DNA of 64,000 nt from a bacterium (GTDB taxonomy: Bacteria; Bacillota; Bacilli; Lactobacillales; Streptococcaceae), in the NCBI GenBank assembly GCA_905221295.1, contig CAJNCP010000007.1, positions 1 through 64,000 of the forward strand, in the 5' to 3' direction. The notes beneath the pieces were generated by a model that saw only the letters and a list, made by a program, of their open reading frames with translations, had not been told where the DNA came from and made no database searches. The translations under genes were made by a program, and so were the position numbers. This document shows, piece after piece, positions 9,343-18,250 of the stretch. Each line of letters begins with the position of its first letter. Position 1 is the first letter of the stretch.

Positions 9343-10149
9343 ATGCCTATGCTTCCATATCCATTCTCGTATTTCTCTAGTATCTGGGGATTTCGCAAAC
9401 CCCTATCAAAACGTTTCGGCCTCAACTGGTTTCAGCTTCTCTTTACGAGCATTTTCCTCATCAGTTTGTCTATGGTTCCGATTGCCATTCAAAACAGCTC
9501 ACAGGAAACGTATCCACTGGATACCTTTATCGATAATGTCTACACTCCACTGACAGATGAAGCGATCATGGACTTGTCAGAGAATGCACAAATCGTTGAT
9601 GGAAAGCTGAACTACTCAGGCACTAAGAATCAGCAGCCTTCTCTTTTGATTGGCCCGAGCCAAAGCAAAGAATTGCCAAAGGACTTGCAACTTCATTTTG
9701 ATACGGAAGAACTCGTCATCAGTAAGGAAAGTAAGGAACTGACTCGCATTCGCTACCACGCGATTCAAACGGAGAGTTTCCAGAGTAAGGAAGTCTTAAC
9801 CCAGGCTATTTCTAAAGACTGGTACCAACAGAACCGTGTCTATATCAGCCTCTTTCTCGTCCTTGGTGCTAGCTTCCTCTTCGGATTGAATTTCTTCATT
9901 GTCTCTCTTGGAGCTAGTCTTCTCCTTTATATCACCAAAAAATCACGCCTCTTTTCATTTAGGAGCTTTAAAGAGTGCTACCATTTTATCTTGAATTGTT
10001 TAGGATTACCAACTTTGATTACACTTATTTTGGGACTTTTTGGCCAAAATATGACAACCCTTATCACTGTACAAAACATTCTTTTTGTTCTTTATCTGGT
10101 TACCATTTTTTACAAAACACATTTCCGTGATCCAGATTATCATAAATAG
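9343..10149 (+). CDS. malA: Maltodextrose utilization membrane protein MalA (DUF1189-like)
   Basis: Membrane protein of 268 residues with a DUF1189-type layout: one hydrophobic segment near residues 30-48, an extracellular region of about 110 residues, then several transmembrane helices in the C-terminal half. The biochemical role is not known. In pneumococcus the gene between malD and malR is called malA, and it is not essential for maltodextrin use. The ribosome-binding site (AGAAAG) is weak, so the exact start is less certain; the ATG six bases further is an alternative. It lies 9 bp before malR and shares its promoter. Confidence 0.85.
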   Translation: MPMLPYPFSYFSSIWGFRKPLSKRFGLNWFQLLFTSIFLISLSMVPIAIQNSSQETYPLDTFIDNVYTPLTDEAIMDLSENAQIVDGKLNYSGTKNQQPSLLIGPSQSKELPKDLQLHFDTEELVISKESKELTRIRYHAIQTESFQSKEVLTQAISKDWYQQNRVYISLFLVLGASFLFGLNFFIVSLGASLLLYITKKSRLFSFRSFKECYHFILNCLGLPTLITLILGLFGQNMTTLITVQNILFVLYLVTIFYKTHFRDPDYHK

Positions 10150-10158
10150 GAGATTTTT

Positions 10159-11145
10159 ATGCCCGTTACGATTAAAGATGTGGCCAAGGCTGCAGGTGTC
10201 TCACCTTCAACCGTAACCCGCGTCATTCAAAATAAATCAACGATTAGTGATGAAACCAAAAAACGAGTTCGCAAGGCTATGAAGGAGCTCAACTACCATC
10301 CCAACCTCAATGCTCGTAGCTTGGTAAGTAGCTATACTCAGGTTATCGGTCTGGTGCTTCCTGATGACTCGGATGCCTTTTACCAAAATCCTTTCTTCCC
10401 ATCTGTCCTTCGAGGGATCGCCCAAGTCGCGTCTGAAAACCACTATGCTATCCAGATCGCAACTGGTAAAGATGAGAAGGAACGTCTCAATGCCATCTCA
10501 CAAATGGTCTATGGGAAACGTGTTGATGGCCTAATCTTCCTCTACGCTCAAGAGGAAGATCCACTGGTTAAGCTCGTAGCGGAAGAGCAGTTTCCTTTCC
10601 TCATCCTCGGAAAATCCCTCTCACCCTTTATCCCACTTGTCGACAATGATAATGTCCAAGCCGGTTTTGATGCAGCAGAGTATTTCATCAAAAAGGGATG
10701 CAGACGAATTGCCTTTATCGGAGGAACCAAGAAACTTTTCGTTACACAAGATCGTCTAAAAGGTTACGAATTGGCGCTCAAACAACACCAACTTTCGATT
10801 GATACGAATCTGACCTACTTTGCAAATGAATTTCTAGAAGAAAAGGGGTATCAATTTAGTAAGCGCCTCTTCAAACATGATCCGCAGATTGATGCTATCA
10901 TCACAACCGACAGCCTTCTAGCTGAAGGGGTTTGCGACTACATCAGTAAACACCAATTAAATGTTCCCGTCTTGAGTTTTGACTCTGTCAATCCTCGACT
11001 CGACCTAGTAGCCTATGTTGACATCAATAGTCTTGAACTTGGACGAACATCATTTGAAACGATTTTGCAGATTATCAATGACGCGAAAAATAATAGACAG
11101 ATTTGTTACCGTCAGTTGATTGCCCACAAAATTATCGAAAAATAA
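10159..11145 (+). CDS. malR: LacI-family maltose operon repressor
   Basis: Cytoplasmic repressor of 328 residues. The N-terminal helix-turn-helix reads TIKDVAKAAGVSPSTVTRVI and is followed by a hinge helix and a periplasmic-binding-protein-like inducer domain. It should bind the CG-centred palindromes at 5209-5222 and 5581-5598 and release them when a maltodextrin binds. The ribosome-binding site is AGGAG and the gene follows malA closely. A bidirectional terminator follows at 11148-11170. Confidence 0.93.
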   Translation: MPVTIKDVAKAAGVSPSTVTRVIQNKSTISDETKKRVRKAMKELNYHPNLNARSLVSSYTQVIGLVLPDDSDAFYQNPFFPSVLRGIAQVASENHYAIQIATGKDEKERLNAISQMVYGKRVDGLIFLYAQEEDPLVKLVAEEQFPFLILGKSLSPFIPLVDNDNVQAGFDAAEYFIKKGCRRIAFIGGTKKLFVTQDRLKGYELALKQHQLSIDTNLTYFANEFLEEKGYQFSKRLFKHDPQIDAIITTDSLLAEGVCDYISKHQLNVPVLSFDSVNPRLDLVAYVDINSLELGRTSFETILQIINDAKNNRQICYRQLIAHKIIEK

Positions 11146-11147
11146 AA

Positions 11148-11170
11148 ACCAGCCTTACGGCTGGTCTTTT
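11148..11170. terminator. Bidirectional terminator between malR and the YitT gene
   Basis: ACCAGCC and GGCTGGT arms surround a TTAC loop. T-runs follow on both strands, so it can stop both malR (plus) and the convergent YitT-family gene (minus). Confidence 0.85.
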
Positions 11171-11178
11171 GAGTATTA

Positions 11179-12120
11179 TTAATTGTCTGTTTCTACGAAT
11201 CGTCCTAGGATGTGGACATTTTCGGATACAGAGACGAAGGCTGTTGGATCAACCTGTTTCATGATGTGTTTAAAATCATTAAACTCTGCTCGTGTGATAA
11301 CCGTAATCAAGACTGCTTTTCTCTCATGATTATAGGTTCCTTCTGCATCGTGGATCATGGTTGCTCCGCGGTGCAATTTTTTATGGATTTTTTCGATTAC
11401 CTTGTCAGGATTACTGGTCACAATCATGGCCTGCATCCGTTTTTGCTTGGTAAAGACCGCATCTGTCACACGACTGGATACAAAAATGGTAATCATGGAG
11501 TAGAGGGCGTATTTCCAACCGAAGGTCAACCCAGCAATCAACATGATGGTCCCATTGACCAAGAAGGAAATACTGCCGACATTTTTCCCCGTTTTCTTGC
11601 GAATGGTGAGGCTGACAATATCTGTACCTCCACTGGAAATACTATTGCGCAAAGCAAAGCCGATTCCCAAGCCCATGACAACACCCCCAAAAAGGGCATT
11701 GATAATGGGATCCTCTGTCAGCGTCACAACGGGCACAAGCTGGATAAAGAGGGAACTCATGGATACTGTGATAAAGGTAAAGACTGTAAACTTATGTCCA
11801 ATCTGATACCAAGCCAAAATCATCAACGGAAAATTGATAGCATAAAAGGTTAGCGATATCGGAATGTAAAACCCAAACCAGTGATGACTCAAGGCAGAGA
11901 TAATCTGTGCCAGACCTGTCGCACCACTGGAGTATACGTGTCCTGGTTGAAAAAAGAAATTGACTGCTACTGCTGACAAAAAGCCATAAACCAGAGAAGC
12001 CGATACTTTCTCATCATATTTTTCCCGAGAGATACTTTGTAAAACTCGTAAAATTTTTATCTGATAAGCAAAGCGGCGCAGATAATAGCGCCACCGCTTA
12101 ATTTGTTTTGCTTGTTTCAT
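11179..12120 (-). CDS. YitT family membrane protein
   Basis: Membrane protein of 313 residues with five to six predicted helices in the first 210 residues, including the [10 protein letters not shown] segment typical of the DUF161 part. A soluble C-terminal DUF2179-like domain (about 225-305) follows. The family is widespread in Firmicutes; transport is suspected but the substrate is unknown. Its 5' end overlaps the 3' end of aspS by 23 bp on the same strand, so it is read with aspS. Confidence 0.82.
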   Translation of the reverse strand: MKQAKQIKRWRYYLRRFAYQIKILRVLQSISREKYDEKVSASLVYGFLSAVAVNFFFQPGHVYSSGATGLAQIISALSHHWFGFYIPISLTFYAINFPLMILAWYQIGHKFTVFTFITVSMSSLFIQLVPVVTLTEDPIINALFGGVVMGLGIGFALRNSISSGGTDIVSLTIRKKTGKNVGSISFLVNGTIMLIAGLTFGWKYALYSMITIFVSSRVTDAVFTKQKRMQAMIVTSNPDKVIEKIHKKLHRGATMIHDAEGTYNHERKAVLITVITRAEFNDFKHIMKQVDPTAFVSVSENVHILGRFVETDN

Positions 12121-13861
12121 CTTCTTCTACTTGTAAGCTGAGTTCCTCTAGTTGTTTGAGAGCGACTGTTGATGGAGCTTGTGTCATTGGGTCGGTCGCC
12201 TTATTGTTCTTAGGAAAGGCAATGACTTCACGAATGTTTTCTTCGCCTGCTAAGAGCATTACAAAGCGGTCAAGTCCGAGAGCCAATCCACCGTGTGGTG
12301 GGAATCCATAGTCCATAGCTTCCAATAGGAAACCAAACTGGTCATTGGCTTCCTCAGCTGAGAAACCGAGAGCCTTGAACATGCGTTCTTGGAGTTCTTT
12401 TTGGTTGATACGAAGGCTACCACCGCCAAGCTCATAACCATTCAAGACGATGTCATAGGCAATAGCACGAACTTTAGCTAAATCACCTTCTAATTCGTGA
12501 GCTGTATCTGCCTGTGGAAGGGTGAATGGATGGTGGGCGCTCATGTAACGACCTTCTTCTTCTGACCATTCAAACATCGGCCAGTCAACAACCCAAAGGA
12601 AGTTGAATTTGTCGCTGTCAATCAAGCCGAGCTCTTTAGCAATACGACCACGAAGGGCACCAAGGGTTGCATTCGCCACTTCAAGTGTATCAGCCACAAA
12701 GAGAACCAAATCCTTGTCTTCTAAACCAAGGGCATTTGTCAACTCTGCTTGAATGCCAGTCAAAAACTTAGCAACTGGTCCGTTCAATTCTCCATCAACA
12801 ACCTTGACCCAAGCAAGTCCTTTGGCACCGTACTGCTTGGCTACTTCTGTCATCTTGTCGATGTCTTTACGAGAATAGTTATCCGAAGCTCCTTTGACCA
12901 CAATAGCTTTAACTACTGGTGCTTCTGAAAAGACTTTGAAGTCGACACCTTTGACAACTTCTGTTAAGTCTTGAAGCAACATGTCAAAACGTGTATCTGG
13001 TTTGTCAGAACCATAAAGGGCCATAGCTTCATCGTACTTCATACGTGGGAAGGGAAGGGTTACTTCAATCCCTTTTGTTTCCTTCATCACGCGCGCAATC
13101 AAGCCTTCTGTGATATCTTGGATTTCTTGCTCCGTAAGGAAGGATGTTTCCAAGTCGACCTGGGTGAACTCAGGCTGACGGTCACCACGCAAGTCCTCGT
13201 CACGGAAACATTTAACGATTTGGTAGTAACGGTCAAACCCAGCATTCATCAAGAGCTGCTTAGTGATTTGTGGACTTTGAGGAAGAGCGTAGAAATGCCC
13301 TTTATTGACACGAGATGGCACCAAATAGTCACGCGCCCCTTCTGGCGTTGATTTAGAAAGGAATGGCGTCTCCACATCGATAAACTCCAACTCATCCAAG
13401 TAGTTACGGATAGAGTGGGTCACCTTGGCACGAAGCTTAAGGTTTTCTAGCATTTCTGGACGACGAAGGTCAAGGTAACGGTAACGCAAACGTGTATCGT
13501 CATTGGCCTCAATCCCATCTTTAATCTCAAAAGGCGTTGTTTTGGCTGTATTCAGCACTGTCAGAGCTGTCACGTTCAACTCAACCGCACCCGTTGGCAA
13601 CTTATCATTAGCTTGCTCACGCGCAGCGACTTGTCCAGTCACCTCAATGACAAACTCGCTACGAAGGCTTTCAGCTGTTGCCATAACTTCTGCTGAAACT
13701 TTTTCAGGGTTGATAACCAACTGCATAATCCCTTCACGGTCACGAAGGTCGATAAAAATCAAACCACCAAGGTCACGACGACGCCCAACCCATCCTTTCA
13801 AGGTAATTTCTTGTCCGATATGTTCCTCACGAACACGACCAGCATACATACTACGTTTCAT
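12098..13861 (-). CDS. aspS: Aspartate--tRNA ligase
   Basis: Class II aminoacyl-tRNA synthetase that charges tRNA-Asp in the cytoplasm. The 587 residues include an N-terminal OB-fold anticodon-binding domain (about 1-105), the motif 2 region [18 protein letters not shown], the bacterial GAD insert, and a C-terminal motif 3 region with [15 protein letters not shown]. No T-box leader is seen upstream. The organism appears to use a discriminating or standard bacterial AspRS; I did not try to separate these. Confidence 0.96.
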   Translation of the reverse strand: MKRSMYAGRVREEHIGQEITLKGWVGRRRDLGGLIFIDLRDREGIMQLVINPEKVSAEVMATAESLRSEFVIEVTGQVAAREQANDKLPTGAVELNVTALTVLNTAKTTPFEIKDGIEANDDTRLRYRYLDLRRPEMLENLKLRAKVTHSIRNYLDELEFIDVETPFLSKSTPEGARDYLVPSRVNKGHFYALPQSPQITKQLLMNAGFDRYYQIVKCFRDEDLRGDRQPEFTQVDLETSFLTEQEIQDITEGLIARVMKETKGIEVTLPFPRMKYDEAMALYGSDKPDTRFDMLLQDLTEVVKGVDFKVFSEAPVVKAIVVKGASDNYSRKDIDKMTEVAKQYGAKGLAWVKVVDGELNGPVAKFLTGIQAELTNALGLEDKDLVLFVADTLEVANATLGALRGRIAKELGLIDSDKFNFLWVVDWPMFEWSEEEGRYMSAHHPFTLPQADTAHELEGDLAKVRAIAYDIVLNGYELGGGSLRINQKELQERMFKALGFSAEEANDQFGFLLEAMDYGFPPHGGLALGLDRFVMLLAGEENIREVIAFPKNNKATDPMTQAPSTVALKQLEELSLQVEEDETSKTN

Positions 13862-13973
13862 GTTTTCTCTCCTCTTTTATTCTGTTACTATTTTACCATA
13901 AAAGCGCAGGCTCTTCATGAAAATCAGCAGAAAAGTTTGATTGTCTTTAGAAATCAAAACGAACAGACAAAAA

Positions 13974-13996
13974 ATCCGATGAAAACGTCATCGGAT
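13974..13996 (-). terminator. Terminator of the XRE-controlled operon
   Basis: ATCCGATGA and TCATCGGAT arms (13974-13982, 13988-13996) are followed on the minus strand by six T residues. It ends the unit that runs from 18107 down to 14013, ahead of aspS. Confidence 0.85.
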
Positions 13997-14012
13997 TCTC
14001 TGATTATGATTC

Positions 14013-14231
14013 TTAACCTTTTTTACGCTTTTCAGCAATCTCAGCTGCCTTTTTAGGTAGAACAATCTCCGTCGCATAAGCCGAAGCAAAACGCAAGACA
14101 CCTGCAATAGGCGCAAAGACAACTGCTAGATAGTTGTAAAAGAAATCACCTTTAAAGGCATAGGCAAGTGCCCCGATGATAAAGAAGAGAACGACCGCCT
14201 GTATCACTGCTAATAAAATTACTCGTTTCAT
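14013..14231 (-). CDS. Small hypothetical membrane protein
   Basis: Protein of 72 residues with two predicted transmembrane segments (about 5-25 and 32-52) and a basic C-terminus ending KRKKG. It has a strong AGGAGG ribosome-binding site. It is the last gene of the operon before the terminator at 13974-13996. No function can be assigned from sequence. Confidence 0.75.
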   Translation of the reverse strand: MKRVILLAVIQAVVLFFIIGALAYAFKGDFFYNYLAVVFAPIAGVLRFASAYATEIVLPKKAAEIAEKRKKG

Positions 14232-14248
14232 GTGACCTCCTGACTCTA

Positions 14249-14890
14249 TTATAGCATGAGTATCATCAAAAAGCCGATTAAATTATTCAAAGCGTGGAGA
14301 GAAATGCTATAAAGAAGACCTTTTCGGCTCACATAAGCCAGACCCAAACTCAATCCCAGACTGGCATAAACTAAAAACTGTTGCAAAGTCCCTGGAAAAT
14401 GAATCAAGGCAAAAAGCACACTTGATACGAGGAGAAACAGAGCTGTCTGTTTGCTGTTGTTCTGCTTAGGAAAGAGATAGCGCGCCAGCATCCCTCTAAA
14501 AATGAGTTCTTCCGTCAGAGGAGCAAAGACCACTACCATAAAGAAACCAAATGCAGGCTGAGCTAGTGTCAATTGTGATACAGTCTGTTGATTAGCCGAC
14601 GGATCATCTGGCAAATAGAACTGAGCTGTAATCGCCACTAGCAAAACCAGGGTAGGCAAACAGATATAACGATTAAAAGCAGTTGTCTGGATGCTAACCT
14701 TTTCTGTCTGATACCACTTGTAAACTCCATAAACATAGGCCCCTGACAGGGCGATATAAAGTGGCAAGACTCCATAGATTGAAGCCCCTAGTTCAAGAGC
14801 TGACAACGCCATACTCTGAACCAGACCATAACCAAAGAAAAAGGATAGAACAGCTAGCAGAAACCAGCCAAGATTTTTAAGTAATTTCAT
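14249..14890 (-). CDS. CPBP (CAAX/Abi-type) intramembrane metalloprotease
   Basis: Membrane protein of 213 residues. It shows the three CPBP motifs: EELIFRG (about residue 130), a downstream HFPG histidine motif, and a final helix with SLHALNN. These residues are expected to bind zinc in the membrane. In streptococci and lactobacilli such proteins often accompany bacteriocin loci as immunity factors, or process peptides. Here it lies between an ABC exporter and a small membrane protein, so a role in envelope or peptide stress is plausible but unproven. Confidence 0.83.
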   Translation of the reverse strand: MKLLKNLGWFLLAVLSFFFGYGLVQSMALSALELGASIYGVLPLYIALSGAYVYGVYKWYQTEKVSIQTTAFNRYICLPTLVLLVAITAQFYLPDDPSANQQTVSQLTLAQPAFGFFMVVVFAPLTEELIFRGMLARYLFPKQNNSKQTALFLLVSSVLFALIHFPGTLQQFLVYASLGLSLGLAYVSRKGLLYSISLHALNNLIGFLMILML

Positions 14891-14899
14891 AAAGATCTC

Positions 14900-15598
14900 C
14901 TATTTTCCTTTATAACTATTTTTCAATACGAAGAGACTAGCTAATCCTAGTAAAAGGACCCATGCTAGCAAAAGACCAAGACTTCTCAAAGATAACTCTC
15001 CACCACCTGCTTTTAACAGACTTACCAATGGACCAATGAAAGAATAGTCCAACAATTTTTGCGCAGTTTCATTTTGAACAGCAAGAGTGGGCAAGAAAGA
15101 GAAGGTTAGCATAGGAAAAATACTATACACTTGCGCCTTAGACTGAGTATCTGATACTGCACCGATAAGAATGTTAAGAAAGATAATGCTGATAGTTGCC
15201 AGAAGCAGATAGAGACCATAGGTAAGAAAGTAGTTTGTTAAATCAACTTTAAGATACAAAGGTAGAACAACCATCGAAAGAAGCACCACTAGAAGAGGAA
15301 GAGCCATCATGCTCAGAGTATACTCCGTTGCTGTCACACCACTTAGAATGAGTGATTTAAGATTGCGCTTTTCCTTATCTTCTGCCATCATAATCGATAC
15401 CATATAACCACTTCCCATACTCAAGACCATCGTCAAACTCATAGAAAGGAGAGACATACTCAATTCTCCACTCTTGTTTAAGAACTCATTATATAGAACA
15501 GTCAGTCCAAAGGGCATCAATAATGTCGCTAGTAACGTTGAATTACTAATAAGAACTTGTAATCTTAACCATAGTAGGGCATTTAATTTTCTAAACAT
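14900..15598 (-). CDS. ABC-2 type transporter permease
   Basis: Membrane subunit of 232 residues with about six hydrophobic helices, encoded next to and overlapping the ATPase gene by 8 bp. The layout fits an ABC-2 exporter half. The substrate is unknown. Neighbouring small membrane proteins and a CPBP protease suggest peptide or antimicrobial resistance, which is inference only. Confidence 0.85.
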   Translation of the reverse strand: MFRKLNALLWLRLQVLISNSTLLATLLMPFGLTVLYNEFLNKSGELSMSLLSMSLTMVLSMGSGYMVSIMMAEDKEKRNLKSLILSGVTATEYTLSMMALPLLVVLLSMVVLPLYLKVDLTNYFLTYGLYLLLATISIIFLNILIGAVSDTQSKAQVYSIFPMLTFSFLPTLAVQNETAQKLLDYSFIGPLVSLLKAGGGELSLRSLGLLLAWVLLLGLASLFVLKNSYKGK

Positions 15599-16415
15599 CT
15601 AACTTTTCTCCTGTCAATCTAATAAAGATTTCTTCTAAAGTCGGTTCACAAGAATGAACAGCTATCAGATCTCTCGTATCCAGATGAGGCAATTCTTCAA
15701 AAGAGAGCACTCGTTCGCGTCCATCTTGATAGCGTAAACGAGCCTTTTTGTCCACATGGTATTTCTGGATAATCTCTTGTGGGCTACCATACTCTATTAA
15801 ATTACCCTTATTTAAAAGAGAGAGGCGATCACAAAGTAAGGTTGCTTCATTCATATCGTGGGTTGTTAAGAAGATCGTTGTCCCAGCCTGCTTCAGTTCC
15901 TGTAAGAGAGCATGAATCGATTTTGAGGTGGTAGGATCAAGACCACTTGTTGGTTCATCCAGAAAGAGGATTTTGGGAGCATTTAGAAGAGCACGAGCCA
16001 AGAACATCCGTTGTTTCATACCTGTGGATAGTTTTTCTGCGATAATGTTTTTGGCATCTGATAACCCAACTTGATCAAGTACTGTATCTACTCTAGAAGC
16101 TTTAAGACCATATAATTTTGCATAAATGAGCAGATTTTTATAGAGGCTCATCTTTTCATAAAAACCACTGGTATCACTAACAATCCCGATTTGTTCCAAA
16201 TCATTTGAAGTCAAATTTCGGGAGGACTTCCCTAGGAGAACTGTCTCCCCCTGATCTGCAGCCAACTGACCCGTCAGAACATTGATCATAGTTGTTTTAC
16301 CTGAGCCTGAAGGCCCTAGGAAACCAAAGATTTCACCCTCTTGAATCTCAAAAGAAATCTGATGCAGAGCTTTCTTGCTTCCAAAACTTTTGCTTACATT
16401 TTCAACACGAATCAT
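15591..16415 (-). CDS. ABC transporter ATP-binding protein
   Basis: Cytoplasmic ATPase of 274 residues. Walker A is GPSGSGKTT (about 34-42), the signature is LSTGMKQR, and Walker B is ILFLDEPT, followed by a TTHD switch histidine. About 60 residues extend beyond the core, as in exporters of the CcmA/BcrA type. It partners the permease that follows directly. Confidence 0.92.
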   Translation of the reverse strand: MIRVENVSKSFGSKKALHQISFEIQEGEIFGFLGPSGSGKTTMINVLTGQLAADQGETVLLGKSSRNLTSNDLEQIGIVSDTSGFYEKMSLYKNLLIYAKLYGLKASRVDTVLDQVGLSDAKNIIAEKLSTGMKQRMFLARALLNAPKILFLDEPTSGLDPTTSKSIHALLQELKQAGTTIFLTTHDMNEATLLCDRLSLLNKGNLIEYGSPQEIIQKYHVDKKARLRYQDGRERVLSFEELPHLDTRDLIAVHSCEPTLEEIFIRLTGEKLDV

Positions 16416-16425
16416 AGGAACTCCT

Positions 16426-17166
16426 TTATTTGAAATAACGTTTTACCATAGGTAATTGCATCACATTGATATAAATATGGATCGCTCCTACAAGCAAGAA
16501 GGCTAGTAACTGAATCTCTCCTGTCAATAAAGAAAAGATAGCAATCAAAAAATAGAGACCTGGCAAGACATACTGATTTAATTGGAATAAAATTCGAAAA
16601 CTTTGTTCCAAATTAGCCTGACGCTCCCCTTCATCGTAGGAGTTTATATAGTCCAAGACATCTTTTGGTGTAGAGAAGAATTCCAAATCAAACTGACGAA
16701 CGATCGCAATGGTCTTATAGAGATATTTTTGAGCACTGAAAATCATCACTAATGCCAAAAAAGAAAGAGATAAGGTTATATAGCTGATATTTAGTACAAT
16801 TACTTCACTACCTGAGATGAAAAGAGCCAAAAAAATCGCTACGCCTGCACTATTAAAAGCAATAGTTCCAAACTCGAGATTACGATACATTTGTACATAA
16901 TAGGTTTCATTCAGATCATCATCCATTTCCTCTTGATACAAGGAGTGAAATTTTCTGCTTTTCTTTAAGAAATCGAAAGTCAAAAACATACTAATGAAAC
17001 CTAACAGTAAACAAATAGATGATATCCATGGAGTCACGGTTTTGACATCTAAAATGGTTCCGTAGTTTTCGGTATAGGCCTTAAACATCCCTGCAAACAT
17101 GCCCAAGAAGCCTCCCAAGATAACAGCCATTAAAAATAACAATCCACGTTTCTTTTTCATATTCAT
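16426..17166 (-). CDS. DUF3169-like membrane protein
   Basis: Membrane protein of 246 residues with six hydrophobic segments in three pairs (near 10-28, 48-65, 102-120, 130-150, 195-212, 218-235). The pattern and the location beside an XRE regulator and an ABC exporter fit the DUF3169 family. The biochemical role is unknown. Start codons ATG at residues 1 and 3 are both possible. Confidence 0.7.
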   Translation of the reverse strand: MNMKKKRGLLFLMAVILGGFLGMFAGMFKAYTENYGTILDVKTVTPWISSICLLLGFISMFLTFDFLKKSRKFHSLYQEEMDDDLNETYYVQMYRNLEFGTIAFNSAGVAIFLALFISGSEVIVLNISYITLSLSFLALVMIFSAQKYLYKTIAIVRQFDLEFFSTPKDVLDYINSYDEGERQANLEQSFRILFQLNQYVLPGLYFLIAIFSLLTGEIQLLAFLLVGAIHIYINVMQLPMVKRYFK

Positions 17167-17178
17167 ACTCTTTCTAAA

Positions 17179-17535
17179 CTAAACCAATCCAACTAACCAC
17201 TGACCAAACACTTTACCTGATTCAAAAATAGCTGTCAAGCCTTCTGTTCCAAGTGACACCAAAATCAAACAAACAGCAAACAAGAGAATAGCTTGGTTTC
17301 TTGCTTTTGTCTCACTAGCCCCCAAAGGCTCTTTGCCAAGCCAACCGGCCAAATAGGAATATAAGATGACTGTTAAAATACCAAACTCTGTCGAAGAAAG
17401 AAACAACAAAATTGCCACTAAGCGGATAACGTTAGTCTTGATATTAAAATAATTTCCTAAACCTGCACAAACACCTGCAAGTTCTTTATGTTCAGTATCG
17501 ACTTGAAAATCTGCTAAAAACCTTTTCATATTCAT
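17179..17535 (-). CDS. PspC-domain membrane protein
   Basis: Protein of 118 residues. Residues about 17-65 form a PspC domain, with the typical KELAGVCAGLGNYFNI segment followed by a membrane helix, and a second helix lies near 82-100. PspC proteins are associated with envelope stress sensing. The first ATG overlaps the upstream stop codon as ATGA; a second ATG two codons later is better spaced from the AAGGAG site. Confidence 0.8.
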   Translation of the reverse strand: MNMKRFLADFQVDTEHKELAGVCAGLGNYFNIKTNVIRLVAILLFLSSTEFGILTVILYSYLAGWLGKEPLGASETKARNQAILLFAVCLILVSLGTEGLTAIFESGKVFGQWLVGLV

Positions 17536-17729
17536 TCTCCTTTTTCACTTGCTAGATTTTTGGATTTCTTTTCAATCCATTCAACTACTGGGATGAGAGC
17601 AAAGTAGGCCCAAATAAATTGGTCACTTTGATACGGTTTAAACCAGCCTAGGTCCATCCCAATCAGTAGAAACACACTGACTAATAGAGCCATGGCAACT
17701 ACATAATAAATCACTTTATACTTGTTCAT
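17532..17729 (-). CDS. Small two-helix membrane protein, paralogue 1
   Basis: Protein of 65 residues starting MNKYKVIYY, with two hydrophobic segments (about 7-27 and 37-52) and a charged tail. It is a paralogue of the gene directly upstream, sharing the same first nine residues. An AAGGAG site precedes two consecutive ATG codons; I chose the second for spacing. Function unknown. Confidence 0.72.
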   Translation of the reverse strand: MNKYKVIYYVVAMALLVSVFLLIGMDLGWFKPYQSDQFIWAYFALIPVVEWIEKKSKNLASEKGE

Positions 17730-17904
17730 CATTTTTCTCCTTCTTCTTTAACCAATTGAGAATGGACAAGAGGACTAAATTAATCCAAAACAAATACTTA
17801 CTTTCAACAAAATAAAACCAACCGAATAATGTTCCAATCATAGCGAAAGCATTCACAATAAAGGCAAAAACACTCATATAATAAATCACTTTATACTTGT
17901 TCAT
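17716..17904 (-). CDS. Small two-helix membrane protein, paralogue 2
   Basis: Protein of 62 residues starting MNKYKVIYY, with two membrane segments and a lysine-rich tail. The ATG overlaps the stop codon of the XRE regulator gene (TGATG), which indicates translational coupling. With the next gene it forms a tandem duplicated pair. Function unknown. Confidence 0.72.
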   Translation of the reverse strand: MNKYKVIYYMSVFAFIVNAFAMIGTLFGWFYFVESKYLFWINLVLLSILNWLKKKEKNDEQV

Positions 17905-18107
17905 CACTCATCCTCCTCTATACGAAATACCGACTCGACTGGTTCATTGAATATCTGTGAAATCTTCAGGGCGATTACAATGGACGGAGTGTATTCATCC
18001 CTCTCTAGCAAACTGATGGTCTGTCGGGAAACCCCTGCTAGCTTGGCTAGTTCGGTTTGATTGAGACCATCGCGAGCCCGCAGCTCTTTTAAACGATTTT
18101 TAAGCAT
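17904..18107 (-). CDS. Small XRE-family transcriptional regulator (YozG/Cro-like)
   Basis: Cytoplasmic regulator of 67 residues consisting almost only of an XRE helix-turn-helix. Visible parts are LNQTELAKLAGVSRQTIS followed by LLERDEYTPS. The start at 18107 is supported by the AAAGGAG site; longer in-frame openings upstream have no ribosome-binding site and cross the promoter. It heads the operon that runs to 14013. A long palindrome over its own -35 (18156-18183) suggests autorepression. Confidence 0.87.
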   Translation of the reverse strand: MLKNRLKELRARDGLNQTELAKLAGVSRQTISLLERDEYTPSIVIALKISQIFNEPVESVFRIEEDE

Positions 18108-18137
18108 TCCTTTCTCCTTTACTCTTAACTTGCTTAC

Positions 18138-18166
18138 ATTGTAACACATCTTTTTCTTTTTGACAA
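18138..18166 (-). promoter_or_regulatory. Promoter of the XRE-controlled membrane operon
   Basis: TTGTCA (-35, 18161-18166) and TACAAT (-10, 18138-18143, preceded by TG) are separated by 17 bp on the minus strand. Confidence 0.85.
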
Positions 18167-18183
18167 CAATATTTGTCAAAAAG
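18156..18183. promoter_or_regulatory. Palindromic operator over the -35
   Basis: Two perfect 11-bp arms (CTTTTTGACAA at 18156-18166 and its complement at 18173-18183) around a 6-base centre. One arm includes the -35 hexamer. This is the natural binding site for the XRE regulator encoded just downstream, although that is inference. Confidence 0.75.
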
Positions 18184-18250
18184 TTTATGATTTTTGTCAT
18201 TTTGCAAAAGAAAAAGGTCAGGAGTAAGATCCTGACCAGTTTATCTGTCA

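Noticed and set aside
11212..11853. Long open frame antisense to the YitT-family gene
   Set aside because: The composition (His/Gly/Asn-rich, low hydrophobicity) is that of a complementary-strand shadow, and the opposite frame encodes a clear membrane protein.
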